Source: Gymnothorax reevesii (taxonomy: Eukaryota; Chordata; Actinopteri; Anguilliformes; Muraenidae). From it: a stretch of DNA of 64,000 bases. How positions within the stretch are numbered: the first letter of the stretch is position 1; each line of letters starts with the position of its first letter. Where the stretch lies: positions 76,675,501 to 76,739,500 of the forward strand of contig CM056574.1 of the NCBI GenBank assembly GCA_029721435.1, written 5' to 3'. The notes beneath the pieces are model-generated. The model had not been told where the DNA came from and made no database searches. It saw only the letters and a list, made by a program, of their open reading frames with translations. A program made the position numbers and the translations under genes. Shown here one piece after another: positions 11,874 through 21,006 of the stretch.

Positions 11874-12428
11874 TCAGATAAGTTGCGCCAAAATATGATG
11901 AAGTCGTACCCAGCAAACATCTTGCCAAGCTGGCCAATGAAAGTTGGAAGCTGGGCCATTTAGATGCATAAAAGACACTTGAACATCTTGGTTTTCATAC
12001 GACACGTCTAAGATGTTCGCCAGCCACCACTGGCCATCATATAGGGAAGCCACATAGTGACCTGGGATGCAGTCAGCCAGTTGGCTGGGCTCAGGCACAG
12101 GGGTGCCACACTGAAAGCTAAGAACCTCTTCACCCGACAAACGTTGAACTAGAATGGTTCCATTCTTTGTAACGCAGAAGCAGTAGTTATCCCTGGTGCC
12201 TAGGATTGTCTTAGCCTCTTCGAACCGCTTCTGCAGCAACTTAGAGTGCTTCTGCGCATCCTCACTTGGAAAAAATATTGTTTCAATATCCTTGATATTT
12301 GAATGAGCCCACTCAAATAAGTCAAGGGGAGTGACCAAGGTGACAGCTTTAAAACTATGCCTAGCTGCCTCCCGCTTGATGGTACCATCTATTCCATCAC
12401 ATGGACTCTTCCCATGGGAGGTGGGAGG
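11874..12428 (-). pseudogene. TE-associated SHGK/CDG-type protein remnant, copy B
   Basis: Identical to the remnant at 1674-2228: TSHGKSPCDGIDGTIKR near the start, LFEWAHSNIKDIETIFFPSE in the middle, and a C-terminal GHYVASLYDGQWWLANI and WQDVCWVRLHHIL region ending at the stop at 11874. The upstream in-frame stop is shared. No intact copy of the parent element is in this window. Confidence 0.55.
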
Positions 12429-12736
12429 TCATCCTTCTGAAAGTATTCCATTGATGTACCAAATAATATCCTATACCTTCTGTACATTGTCATGTACATT
12501 TTGATTTGGTTTGGTAACTGAAAATTACCCAAAAAGAGGGCCCTTTTTTTCCCAAAGAATAAATGGAGCAACTCTTTGCTTCACTAGGAAGCCCATTGTG
12601 GGTGCTATCACACTGTCAAATTTCATTTGGCAAATCACAAGGCATGTTGGTTAAAATACAGCATGACTTTGGCTTATTTTAGGAACGGTGCAGCAGATTT
12701 CTACTTTTTGGTCAATTACTGCATGGCCACCAGGGG

Positions 12737-13680
12737 TTTAATGAATGAATGAATTAATTTATTTGGTCAATTTGTTCAATTAAAGTAACTGACAAAGTAC
12801 ATTGATTGGTCAGTAAAAACATGGACCAAAAGGTGTAGGCTGAAGCAAGAGCTTATTGTGCCTACCCTTTGTACATAACAGTTAGTACATGATGAAAATA
12901 AAATACATGAGAAAAAACAAGAAACCACAAAACAAAACAAAAACCGGACAGGAATAATATTTTGCCCTGTGTTTGCAAGTGTCATATAATTGCCCTGTAG
13001 GTATCAATAATAATGGATTTATACATATTATATTTTTTGAACTTATAGATTGAGGAACTGCGTTTTAATTCGTGGCCAAGGTTGTTCCAGAGATCCACTC
13101 CCTTTATGGATATACAATGGCTTTTTGAATTTGTTCTTGCGTAGCTTTTTTGAAAGATGCCCAATCCTCTGAGTTCATGCTGGCTCTCTCTCGGCTTGAA
13201 CAGTTCCTGGACACAGTGTGTAAGCAGCTGTTTGTATGCTTTGTACATTGTAATGGCGGTTTTATATTTGAAAAGGTCTAGTATTTTTAAGTTTAATGAA
13301 AAGTGGATTTGTTAGGTCAAAATAACCTGCTTTGGTAATAATTCTTATGACTTTCTTCTGGGTTAGGAATATCGGTTGTATATTTGTTTTGTAGGTGTTT
13401 CCCCATACTTCCAGACAATAACTGATGTGTGGGAGCACGAGGGAGCAATACAATATGTAGAGTAATTTCTGATCTAGTATAGCTTTGATTTTACATATTA
13501 CTGCAGTTATTTTGGATATTTTTGATTTTACATTGATTATATGGTGTTTCCAGTTGAGTTTATTATCAATAATGACACCTAGAAATTTGTTTTCAAACAT
13601 TTGTTCAATATCTACACCACAAATTTTGATTAATCTGCTAAATTATACATTTTTCATAAACTTCAAGCCAGGATAAACAA
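12737..13680 (-). mobile_element. 5'-truncated non-LTR retrotransposon with ATTC-repeat tail
   Basis: On the minus strand the sequence ends in a short (CATT)n run, written on the plus strand as AATGAATGAATGAATT at 12741-12756, as expected for a LINE 3' tail. The frame 13262-13600 reads KFLGVIIDNKLNWKHHI, then ILYCSLVLPHISYCLEVWGN and KKVIRIITKAG. This is the conserved segment just after the reverse transcriptase palm in CR1/L2/I/Jockey-type LINEs. A second frame (12982-13248) continues the C-terminal part. Endonuclease and RT core are missing, so it is a dead 5'-truncated copy; its exact clade is uncertain. Confidence 0.8.
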
Positions 13681-13929
13681 GTTCTGAAAATATGAAGCAG
13701 CTACCTATCTTAGTTTTTGATTGCTAGCTATCTGAAGATGGCTACAAATGGCACACAGAGGGTTAACGTGGACACGCCCCCTTTTCAAACCCCTCTGAAA
13801 TCAAAGCAGGTTAATATTTTGACCTGAAACCAATTGCATTTTACTTCTATCACCACAGTCTACAAAATATATCAAAATCAAGCAAATATGACACCATCAT
13901 CAGGGGAGCTCTGGTGATTTCAAATGGAT

Positions 13930-15774
13930 TTTCCTGCCATCTATCACTGCCTTCACATGGCTTTCAGCAAGGCAGGAGTGACATCTCTTCCACCTCACAG
14001 ATCTTACGATTGTGCTATTGATTTACTGCCTTGAACTTTGCCCCAAGAAGTCAGCTGTACTCCCTAACCATACAGGAGTTCCAAGCAATAGAGGAGTACA
14101 TTTGTCAGTCCCTGGCATCCAGAATATAAACAAGCTTCTTTGTAGTTAAAGATTAGTCACTGCGCCCCTGCATGAACTACAGGGGATTTGATGCAGTTAC
14201 AATTAAGAACCATTATACTTTACTTTAAATGGATTCAGACTTTTTTAATCTCCAAGGCTGCCAATTCTTCAACAAGTTCGATTTACGCAATGCCTACCAT
14301 TTAGTACCCATACAAAAAGGCGATGAGTGATGGGCAGGGTTTAACCCCCCCCCAGGCTAATATGAGCGTCTGGTTATGCCGTTTCAAGCTTGCTAATGCC
14401 CCAGCTATGTTCCAAAACCTCATAAATCATGTTCTTCGCAACGCGGTGTCCTGTTTCGGCTATGTCAACCTTAACAACATACTGGTCTTCTCTAAAACCT
14501 TGGAAGATCACATCCGTCAAGTGATTCAAAGGCTCCTGGAGAATCCATAATTCCAGAAACCAGAGAAGTGCAAATTTCACTGTATTAATCTCCTTCCTGG
14601 GGTTTCTGGTGATGCAGGGCCCATTGAAAATGGATCACTGGAAGTTGCATGCAGTTTTGGATAAGCTGGAGCTGAAAGATCATAAGGAACTGCGCAGATT
14701 TTTAGGCTTTGCCAATTTATACCACTGAAGAGGCTGTTTCCCATCGCTTCTGGATCCCAAGCTCCAGTTCATTATAGAAGTCGACGTCTCCGATGTAGGA
14801 GCTGGAGCTATCCTCTCACAGTGAGCTGATGAAGGTAAATTACAGTCTTTTACCTATCTTTCCTCATCGCTTCTCTGTGGCAGGGAGAAATGACATCATT
14901 GCTGACTGGCAGCTCTTGGTGGTGATGCTGGTCTTTGAGGAGAGAAGGCACCGGCTGGAGGAGTTCCAGCTTCTTTTCCTCCTCCGGACAGACCACTGCA
15001 ACCTAGAGCACCTTGCCATGGCAAAGAAGCTAAATCCCAAGCAAGCATGCTAGTCCCTTTTCTTATTCCCTTTTATTATTTATTATTTCATTATTTAATT
15101 TTGTCTTGATGCGTCGTCCCAGTATAAAGAATACTATGCCTGACTCCTTGTCATGATTATATCTTCCCATGCCTAAAGAACCTCCTGATACCATTTTCCC
15201 ATGTAACTGTCTCCTGGCTGTCACCAAGTTACAGGTCGAGAGTGAGGTCAAAGAAGCATAGCGGTCCTGTCCCTTGCCCCCTCCCAATTTATTCTTCGTC
15301 CCCGACAGAGAGAGAGGCAAAGTCCTTACTTGGGCCTATGCCTCTCAGCAAGCATGCCACCCTGGACTCACTCACAATCCCTCCCTGGTGCGTAGGAGCT
15401 TTTGGTGGTTATTGTTAGTCAGTGATGCTCAATCCCTTCGTTGCAGCTGTGTGTACTGTGTGTGGCCACTCCAAGTCAAGTAACTAACATCCCAGTGGTC
15501 TGCCACAGCCCTTAGAAGTTCCCCGTTTACAATGGGAATGCATTGGAATGGATTTCATTTTGGGCTTACCACCATCAGATGGGAGTATCATCATTCTCAC
15601 CACCATTGATTGATTCTCAAAATATGTCCATTTCATGCCCTTGGCGAAGCTGTCCACTGCAAAGGGGACAGCAGATCTGCTCCCACAACGTCTTGTTCCT
15701 CCTCACAGTGTTCCGCCGGAGATCATGTCGCTCCACGGTCCACAGTTTTCAAGTTGGTTCTGGAAAGCTTTCTG
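13930..15774 (+). pseudogene. Ty3/Gypsy pol: RT, RNase H, integrase (first part)
   Basis: In order: near 13960-14030 [20 protein letters not shown], the start of RT; about 14280 the block SIYAMPTI, corresponding to the usual DLRNAYHL; at 14375-14500 RFKLANAPAMFQNLINHVLR and GYVNLNNILVFS, in which the catalytic YxDD is changed to YVNLNN; near 14780 the RNase H motif VDVSDVGAGAILS. At 15550-15770 the integrase core begins: DFILGLPPSDGSIIILTTID, FSKYVHFMPLAKL and SLHGPQFSSWFWKAFC, where the usual SDRGPQF aspartate is lost. Many stops and frameshifts occur. The integrase is interrupted exactly at KAFC by the LTR element at 15775 and resumes at 17036. Confidence 0.9.
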
Positions 15775-16113
15775 TGTCATGGTGTTGGCCTGCAGGCCCT
15801 TCCCCCTGCTGCATTCTTTGCCTCCACCTTAATGAGCCATACCTGTTGCTCGTTAAGGTGGAGGTGAAGTTTTAGTATTTTAGAGTGGGCTGCACCTATC
15901 TTGGTGCGGCAGTATACTGTTTGTTTGTGCTCCTGAGCCCTGCAATGCTTTGTTGTGCTGCTTCCCTCTGGGACTCTTTTAGCTGTATAATTTATATTAA
16001 AGATTTTTGTATTTTTACTCAACCTGTGCATTTGGGTCCCTCTTACCTCTTTGGGAACATGGTCCCAGCGCCCGCCAGCTTTGTCTCTTGCCGGCAGGCC
16101 GAATTCCATGACA
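15775..16113 (+). repeat. Left LTR of the compact LTR element
   Basis: 339 bp, TG...CA. It contains a 19-bp-stem hairpin (15821-15864), then TTTAGTATTTTAGAG, an AT-rich AATTTATATTAAAG stretch and a terminal CCGAATTCCATGACA. In this copy one stem position is a T-G wobble. Confidence 0.95.
15821..15864. promoter_or_regulatory. Stem-loop in left LTR
   Basis: CCTCCACCTTAATGAGC and GCTCGTTAAGGTGGAGG pair around a loop CATACCTGTT. One pair is T-G. The same structure occurs at 16744-16787 with a C-G pair at that position. Its role is not known; an RNA structure in the LTR transcript is inferred. Confidence 0.75.
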
Positions 16114-16697
16114 GAACACTGCTGCCCACATGGGACCCAGCCAGGCTGAGATGGGCAGCCTTGTTTATTCATTTTTTTGGGGCTTCAGGAGGGTGCCCCA
16201 GTGTGCTCCGGTGGAGGGTGCCCTTGTGTCTGCCCGGGTTGCCCGGAAGTGAGTCCGCCCCAGTTGCCCGGAGGTGTGTCCGCCCCAGTTGCCCAGAGGT
16301 GTGTCCGCCCCAGTTGCCCGGAAGTGGGTCCGGTGCGGGGCGAGGGTGCTCGTTTCTCCTGGCACGCCAGGAGGCGTGCCTTGGGAGGAGGGTCCTCCCG
16401 CTGGCGCCGCACATTCAGGGTCTGGCTGGCACCATGCGCTCAGGCCCGGCAGTGTGTTCTCGGGTTTGGCTGGTGCCAGGTGTCCCGAAGTCTGGCGGGC
16501 GCCAGTGGAGTGTTCCGGAGCGGGGCGCCAGAGAGGGCGCCGCAGAGTGTATTCCGGAGGAGGAGGGCGCCAAAGAGGGTGTTCCGGAGGAGGAGGGCAC
16601 CGCAGAGTGTGTTCCGGAGGAGGAGGGTGCCGCAGAGTGTGTTCTGGAGGAGGGGGGCTCTTTGCTCGCCAGGTGGCGTGCCTTAGGGAGAGGGTCC
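16114..16697 (+). other. Internal region of the compact LTR element, tandem GC-rich repeats
   Basis: Two short tandem arrays are visible. From about 16225 to 16335 four units of about 28 bp contain CAGTTGCCCGGAGGTGTGTC or close variants. From about 16510 to 16660 units contain GTGTTCCGGAGGAGGAGGG. Because unit lengths are near multiples of three, long frames stay open on both strands (for example 15885-16790 plus and 16165-16737 minus), but the predicted peptides are low-complexity and I do not regard them as genes. A purine-rich AGGGAGAGGG just before the right LTR could serve as a polypurine tract. No clear tRNA primer site follows the left LTR. Confidence 0.7.
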
Positions 16698-17035
16698 TGT
16701 CATGGTGTTGGCCTGCAGGCCCTTCCCCCTGCTGCATTCTTTGCCTCCACCTTAACGAGCCATTCCTGTTGCTCGTTAAGGTGGAGGTGAAGTTTTAGTA
16801 TTTTAGAGTGGGCTGCATCTATCTTGGTGCAGCAGTATACTGTTTGTGCTCCTGAGCCCTGCGATGCTTTGTTGTGCTGCTGCTCCCCTCTGGGACTCTT
16901 TTAGCTGTTTAATTTATATTAAAGATTTTTGTATTTTTACTCAGCCTGTGCGTTTGGGTCCCTCTTACCTCTTTGGGAACATGGTCCCAGCGCCCGCCGG
17001 CTTTGTCTCTTGCCGGCGGGCCGAATTCCATGACA
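16698..17035 (+). repeat. Right LTR of the compact LTR element
   Basis: 338 bp, TG...CA, matching 15775-16113 with scattered substitutions and a few small indels near the hairpin and after GTATACTGTTTG. Confidence 0.95.
16744..16787. promoter_or_regulatory. Stem-loop in right LTR
   Basis: CCTCCACCTTAACGAGC and GCTCGTTAAGGTGGAGG pair perfectly. Where the left LTR has T-G, this copy has C-G, so pairing is kept in both. Confidence 0.75.
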
Positions 17036-17372
17036 TTCTGCATCTTCGGTGGCGCAGCCCTGTAGCTCTCATTGGGGTCTCACCTGGAAAGCAAGGGCCA
17101 GGTGGAGAGCCTAAACCACAAGCTGGGCAAGACTTTACAAAATTGTCTCATCAGTCAACTTGGGTGGAGTTGGCCCACAATTCATTACCAGTGGCTGGTT
17201 TCAAGATGTCTCCTTTTCACTGTTCTCTAGTCTATCAACCAAGTTTAATCCAGTTTGAGCAGAGAGAAGTGACAGTTTCCTCTGTTCAGATGCTGGTTCA
17301 GTGTACCTGCCACAGTTGGAGAAGAACTTGTGCACTACAACTCAAACATGACTCCGCCTTCCAGAAATAGGG
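17036..17372 (+). pseudogene. Ty3/Gypsy integrase, second part
   Basis: This continues the integrase broken at 15774. The frame reads QSTWVELAHNSLPVAGFKMS and PFHCSLVYQPSL, matching the Gypsy pattern W.....WVEYAHNS....TGMSPF...LGYQPPL, then VQCTCHSWRRTCALQLKH, corresponding to the helical region before the C-terminal domain. Short decayed sequence with a weak chromodomain-like segment follows to about 17470. It is not functional. Confidence 0.85.
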
Positions 17373-17762
17373 GAAAATTTATCGCAGGCCAGCGACTGAA
17401 TACCACGTTGGGCAATGAGTGTGGCTCACTGCCAAGAATATCCCTCTTTGGGAGGCATTGAGAAAGCTTACCCCTGGTTCAGTGGCTTATTCATCATATC
17501 CAGAATCCTGTCTTCATCCATTATTAGGCTCCTTCCTGCCCATCCCCCCCCCCCCCCCCCATACGGAAGATTCACCCAGTGTTTCATATTTAGAGAATTA
17601 AACCTGTGTGTCTCCCAACAGCCTTAACTCTCGCTCCCTGTCTCCCCCTTTGGCTCATCAATGACCCTGTGTACTCCGTGCATTGGATCCTGCATGTCCA
17701 GTGTAGGGGATGTAGCTAGCAGTTGCTTGCAGACTGGGAAGAGTACGGGCCTTTGTTCTTTG

Positions 17763-17950
17763 TCTTCATCTAATAACTAATACTTTAGTGACCGTATTCT
17801 CTCTATGTCTTATTATCTAGTTAATTTGAACAAGCTTCCAATCAGGGTCCAGGATTGGGACTAAGTTCAAGTAAACCAAACTCAGGCACATTATTCGTTT
17901 CAGTTATCAAGAACAAGCTTTCAGGTTCTAATCAGAGTCCATTACTGAGA
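17763..17950 (+). repeat. LTR-like repeat, right copy, of the Gypsy element
   Basis: Starts TCATCTAATAACTAATACT and shares AACAAGCTTCCAATCAGG, CAGGATTGGGACT and the second AACAAGCTTTCAGG motif with 7024-7212. It lies downstream of the integrase, where a right LTR is expected. Confidence 0.6.
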
Positions 17951-18905
17951 CCTGGGGCTGGTTGCATAAAATTAGACCCAGTCTTAGACTTCAATCTAAT
18001 TTTAAGCCAGACTTACTATAGACACTTAGAAAATGCCTGCTGCATAAAACCTATCTATGAGTGACTTACTTAAGACTTACTTAGATATCCTGTCGCACTA
18101 TGTATCATGGGTAAAATGCGACTCTTAACAGAGGAGAAAAACATGGTGGACACAACAGCGACACTTGGTAGCAGCGGGAGATCACCGCACTTAAGCGCAA
18201 CACAAAACCTTTGCTTGCCGGAGGAGTATAATGCCGAAAAAAGTCTTTTATTCAATAGCTGTAATCAAGCAAACAGAAATTTGACGTCATCAAGTTTGGG
18301 GAGAAAATTACAGAAAAGGCGAACAGTATAAACTGTCGTGACAACCGTAAAAGAGGTTCAAAAACGTTTTAGAGGACCCCCTCCAAAACTACAAAAACAA
18401 GAGCCAGGCACAACAAACCCCACCCCTCGCTCATACTTTCACCTACTTGTACGAAATGCAACAGGGATCTAACTCTGGGTCAGTGGCAAGCCCTAAACCG
18501 AATTTGGGGTGAATGTGCCCATTAGTTTTGCCGCTAGAGTGTTAACAAACAAACACACAAACACACAAACAAACCAAACTCAAAACATTACCCCTTGCCC
18601 TCACCGTTTGGGTGGGGCGGGGTAATAAATAAATAAATAAATAAATAAAAAAACAGCTCATAATCCTGTTTCCAATGTAAAATATTTTGTGTCCTTTTTT
18701 ATTAGAAAAACAATAAATATTGCTGTATCTTTGTCTCCTCTAACAGGTGTTCAAACAATGTGTTGCTATGGCAACAAAGCTCTCATCTCAGGCTTAGCCA
18801 GGGGGATAGATACATGGAATATACCACCATGCATGAAATACTTTAACTTTTTAATGTTTCAATGGAAACAACTAAAATCATAATAGAAAATAAATTTCAA
18901 CAAAA
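17951..18905. other. No gene recognised; MITE-like and simple repeats
   Basis: 17945-18110 begins GGGGCTGGTTGCATAAA and has several ACTTA/TAAGACTTAC motifs, like Harbinger-type MITEs of fish, but I cannot place both ends. A 74-codon frame at 18107-18331 is unrecognised. Runs of AAAC/ACAC lie near 18540-18575 and an (AAAT)n microsatellite at 18623-18650. Confidence 0.5.
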
Positions 18906-18909
18906 TCAA

Positions 18910-19500
18910 GGTTATATAATTATTGACACCCATCATTTAGTACTTAGTACAACCACCTACGGCGAAGTTCCAGCCTTCTGGGAGACAACAAGATTGTCAA
19001 ACAAAATATCCTGATACTTGTTGGAATTCATTGTGCCATTAATCTTAAAGGACCAGTGTGTAATATTTGGCGTGGTTTATTGGCAAAATGTGATATATTA
19101 TTATTATTATTGAATATACTATCCATTAATATGTTTATATAAGTGTATAATGGCTAGAAAATAAAATTTGTTTGGTTTTCATAGCCTTATAATCATGCGT
19201 TTATATATACATATAAGAAGGGCCTTGCTTTAGAGACGTCGCCATCTTGCACCGCCATGTTGGTACGGCAGCCCGACCGGACAATCCAGCCAGCTAGGGA
19301 ACACGTTTCGTGTGTATAAATCCCAGTCGTGGAAGATGCAATTGCTGACCGGAGGGATGGGTGTGAGTGATTGAGAGAGTGCTGCAGTCTAGAATCTGAG
19401 CGCTGGATGTCGATGTCACTGCCCCCCCCCCGGCCGCCCCATTTTACACACTGGTCCTTTAACCAGTGCCTGTGGACCTCTTAAATTAAAGAGGAACCAC
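18910..19500 (-). mobile_element. Old Tc1/mariner fragment split by a MITE
   Basis: The left part starts ATAATTATTGACACCCATCA, then TTTAGTACTTAGTACAACCA, as in the Tc1 at 21007 (ATAATTATTGGCACCC, then ACTTTGTACAACC). Just before the MITE it has TTGGAATTCATTGTGCCATT, part of the transposase gene read on the minus strand, as in other Tc1 copies. The TTAA-flanked MITE at 19049-19458 interrupts it. After the MITE only a short stretch looks Tc1-derived. Confidence 0.65.
19049..19458. mobile_element. TTAA-flanked MITE
   Basis: The ends are AGGACCAGTGTGTAA and TTACACACTGGTCCT, a perfect 15-bp inverted repeat. TTAA lies on each side (19045-19048 and 19459-19462). TTAA duplication is used by piggyBac and Kolobok elements; which one supplies the transposase cannot be told. 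It sits inside older Tc1 sequence. Confidence 0.92.
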
Positions 19501-21004
19501 AAAAGGCTTGAAGTTTCCATATTTGTGCGTTTTGTGATTAAATAATTCACAAATGAATCAACTTGTGAGATTTGGGTGAGAAAAACATTTTTAGAGGCAC
19601 ATTGTTTCTGCGCCAACATTGTCAGAGATTCGAAAAGTATGAAAGTATATGTGAACACCTGATGACATTCTAAAGCCCAACGCCAAGTGGGCAGCATGTG
19701 ACGTGCATCAGAAAATCGGTTCCATCCATTTCAATGGAGCAATGCCTACAGGCAGCGTGTGACGCGCGTCGATGCACGTCAGTTTTTCAATTTTCGCCAC
19801 TGTACTATTTCTAGAGCATCAACTCAATAGAAACACATTTGTATTTTAGATTATTTAACAATTTCACCATGTCATGGTTCGTGGCACACATTTAGCAGAA
19901 TGCTTATGAGCAGTTGTAGAAACCAGCTTAACTAATTTTTAACCAATTGGGGTTTTTGAAAGGGAATCAATTATTTTGCGGGCATTTAAGTTATCAAGTG
20001 ATCTTCATTTAGACAGAACCTAACTCAAAGTAAACTGGAAAGAACTTGAAACCGCTTAGTTGGCTTGATAGCTGCTGGGTGAAATAAAGTACATCATAAT
20101 GGTAACTTAATAGACTGCAAAATTTAGGAGGTAAACTAGACAGTATGGTCGGCTGCGACTGCATGGGTGTAGCCCCCGAAAGTCAGCTTCTCCCCTTTAT
20201 TGCGCATTATTCAGCCAATACTGTCGCCATGGCAACCAAAATCAATAAGTGTTGTAAGTGAATATTATCATATATCCACACCAAATATGAAAGAAAAAAA
20301 AAAAAGTGCAGCCTGTACTGTGTCTACAATGAAATATCTATGTTTTGTCACTAATTTGCATATCATACAGCCAATGCTGTCGCCATGGCAACCAAAATCG
20401 ATAGGTGTTGTAAGTAGGGACAACACATGTCCATACCAAAAATGAAAGAAATCAGTCAAAAATTACAGCATGTAGAGTGTCCACAAGAAAGTGTCTATGG
20501 ACGCAGATGCAGCGGCAGTGGAGACAACACAAGTGAATCCTTCGTAGCCAAGGCTGGACCGGTAATCTGGCATACCAGGCAAAGCCCAGTAGGCCGACGG
20601 ACATTTTGGGCTGATGCAATCATAGTTTATACTATTTTAACAACATCGATAATTTTGAATGACCGCTCTGGCCTTTAAAACATGGAAAGCGGCCCATTGG
20701 TTCATTTTCTACACTGACGTAGGGCTGGCCCTCCCTCTGCAGGGAAAAAAACCCAATCGCGTACGGCACGTTGGTAGCCAGTGGCCCACATTAAGGCGAG
20801 CAAACAATAGGAAGATTTTAGCTAATCCGAAGTGGAATTACAAAGAGAAAATCAATATGTTGTTAATGTACACCTTAGAAAGCTCTCCCTGAAATCTTCT
20901 GAATTTAAATTTAAAGATGACAGACGTTTTATACACTACTTTTTATTCTTCTACTTCACTATTCTGGTGATCTTGCATCTTGGCCATTTTTTAGTATCTA
21001 TATA
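19500..21004. other. No gene recognised
   Basis: Apart from the tandem repeat at 20209-20500 I recognise nothing coding. Frames up to 83 codons are unrelated to known domains. Near 20560-20800 the mixed GC-rich sequence resembles transposon relics, but I cannot assign it. Confidence 0.5.
20209..20500. repeat. Two-unit tandem repeat of about 155 bp
   Basis: ATTCAGCCAATACTGTCGCC and ATGGCAACCAAAATCAATAA at 20209-20250 recur as CATACAGCCAATGCTGTCGC and CATGGCAACCAAAATCGATA at 20365-20404. In each unit a CATGTCCA/ATATCCACACC and AAATGAAAGAAA block follows. Confidence 0.75.
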
Positions 21005-21006
21005 TA

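Larger units (their letters stand above)
10205..12736. repeat. Near-identical segmental duplication, copy B
   Basis: This is the second copy of 1-2536 (see that entry for differences). The left side continues from Gypsy protease sequence without a break. On the right the match stops exactly where a LINE 3' tail begins at 12737. The Tc1 fragment that follows copy A is absent here. Confidence 0.97.
15775..17035 (+). mobile_element. Compact non-autonomous LTR element (TRIM-like)
   Basis: Two LTRs of 339 and 338 bp flank only 584 bp of internal sequence. Both LTRs begin TGTCATGG and end CCATGACA. TTCTG stands immediately before (15770-15774) and after (17036-17040), a perfect 5-bp target duplication. 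The two LTRs are about 96% alike by eye. No polymerase or integrase is encoded, so movement would need enzymes from another element. It sits inside the integrase gene of the Gypsy element. The internal part is GC-rich and repetitive. Confidence 0.95.

Noticed and set aside
15885..16790. A 301-codon plus-strand frame, with a 190-codon minus-strand frame over the same DNA
   Set aside because: It runs from an LTR across GC-rich tandem repeats into the next LTR, and openness on both strands is explained by repeat length and composition. The peptides are low-complexity.
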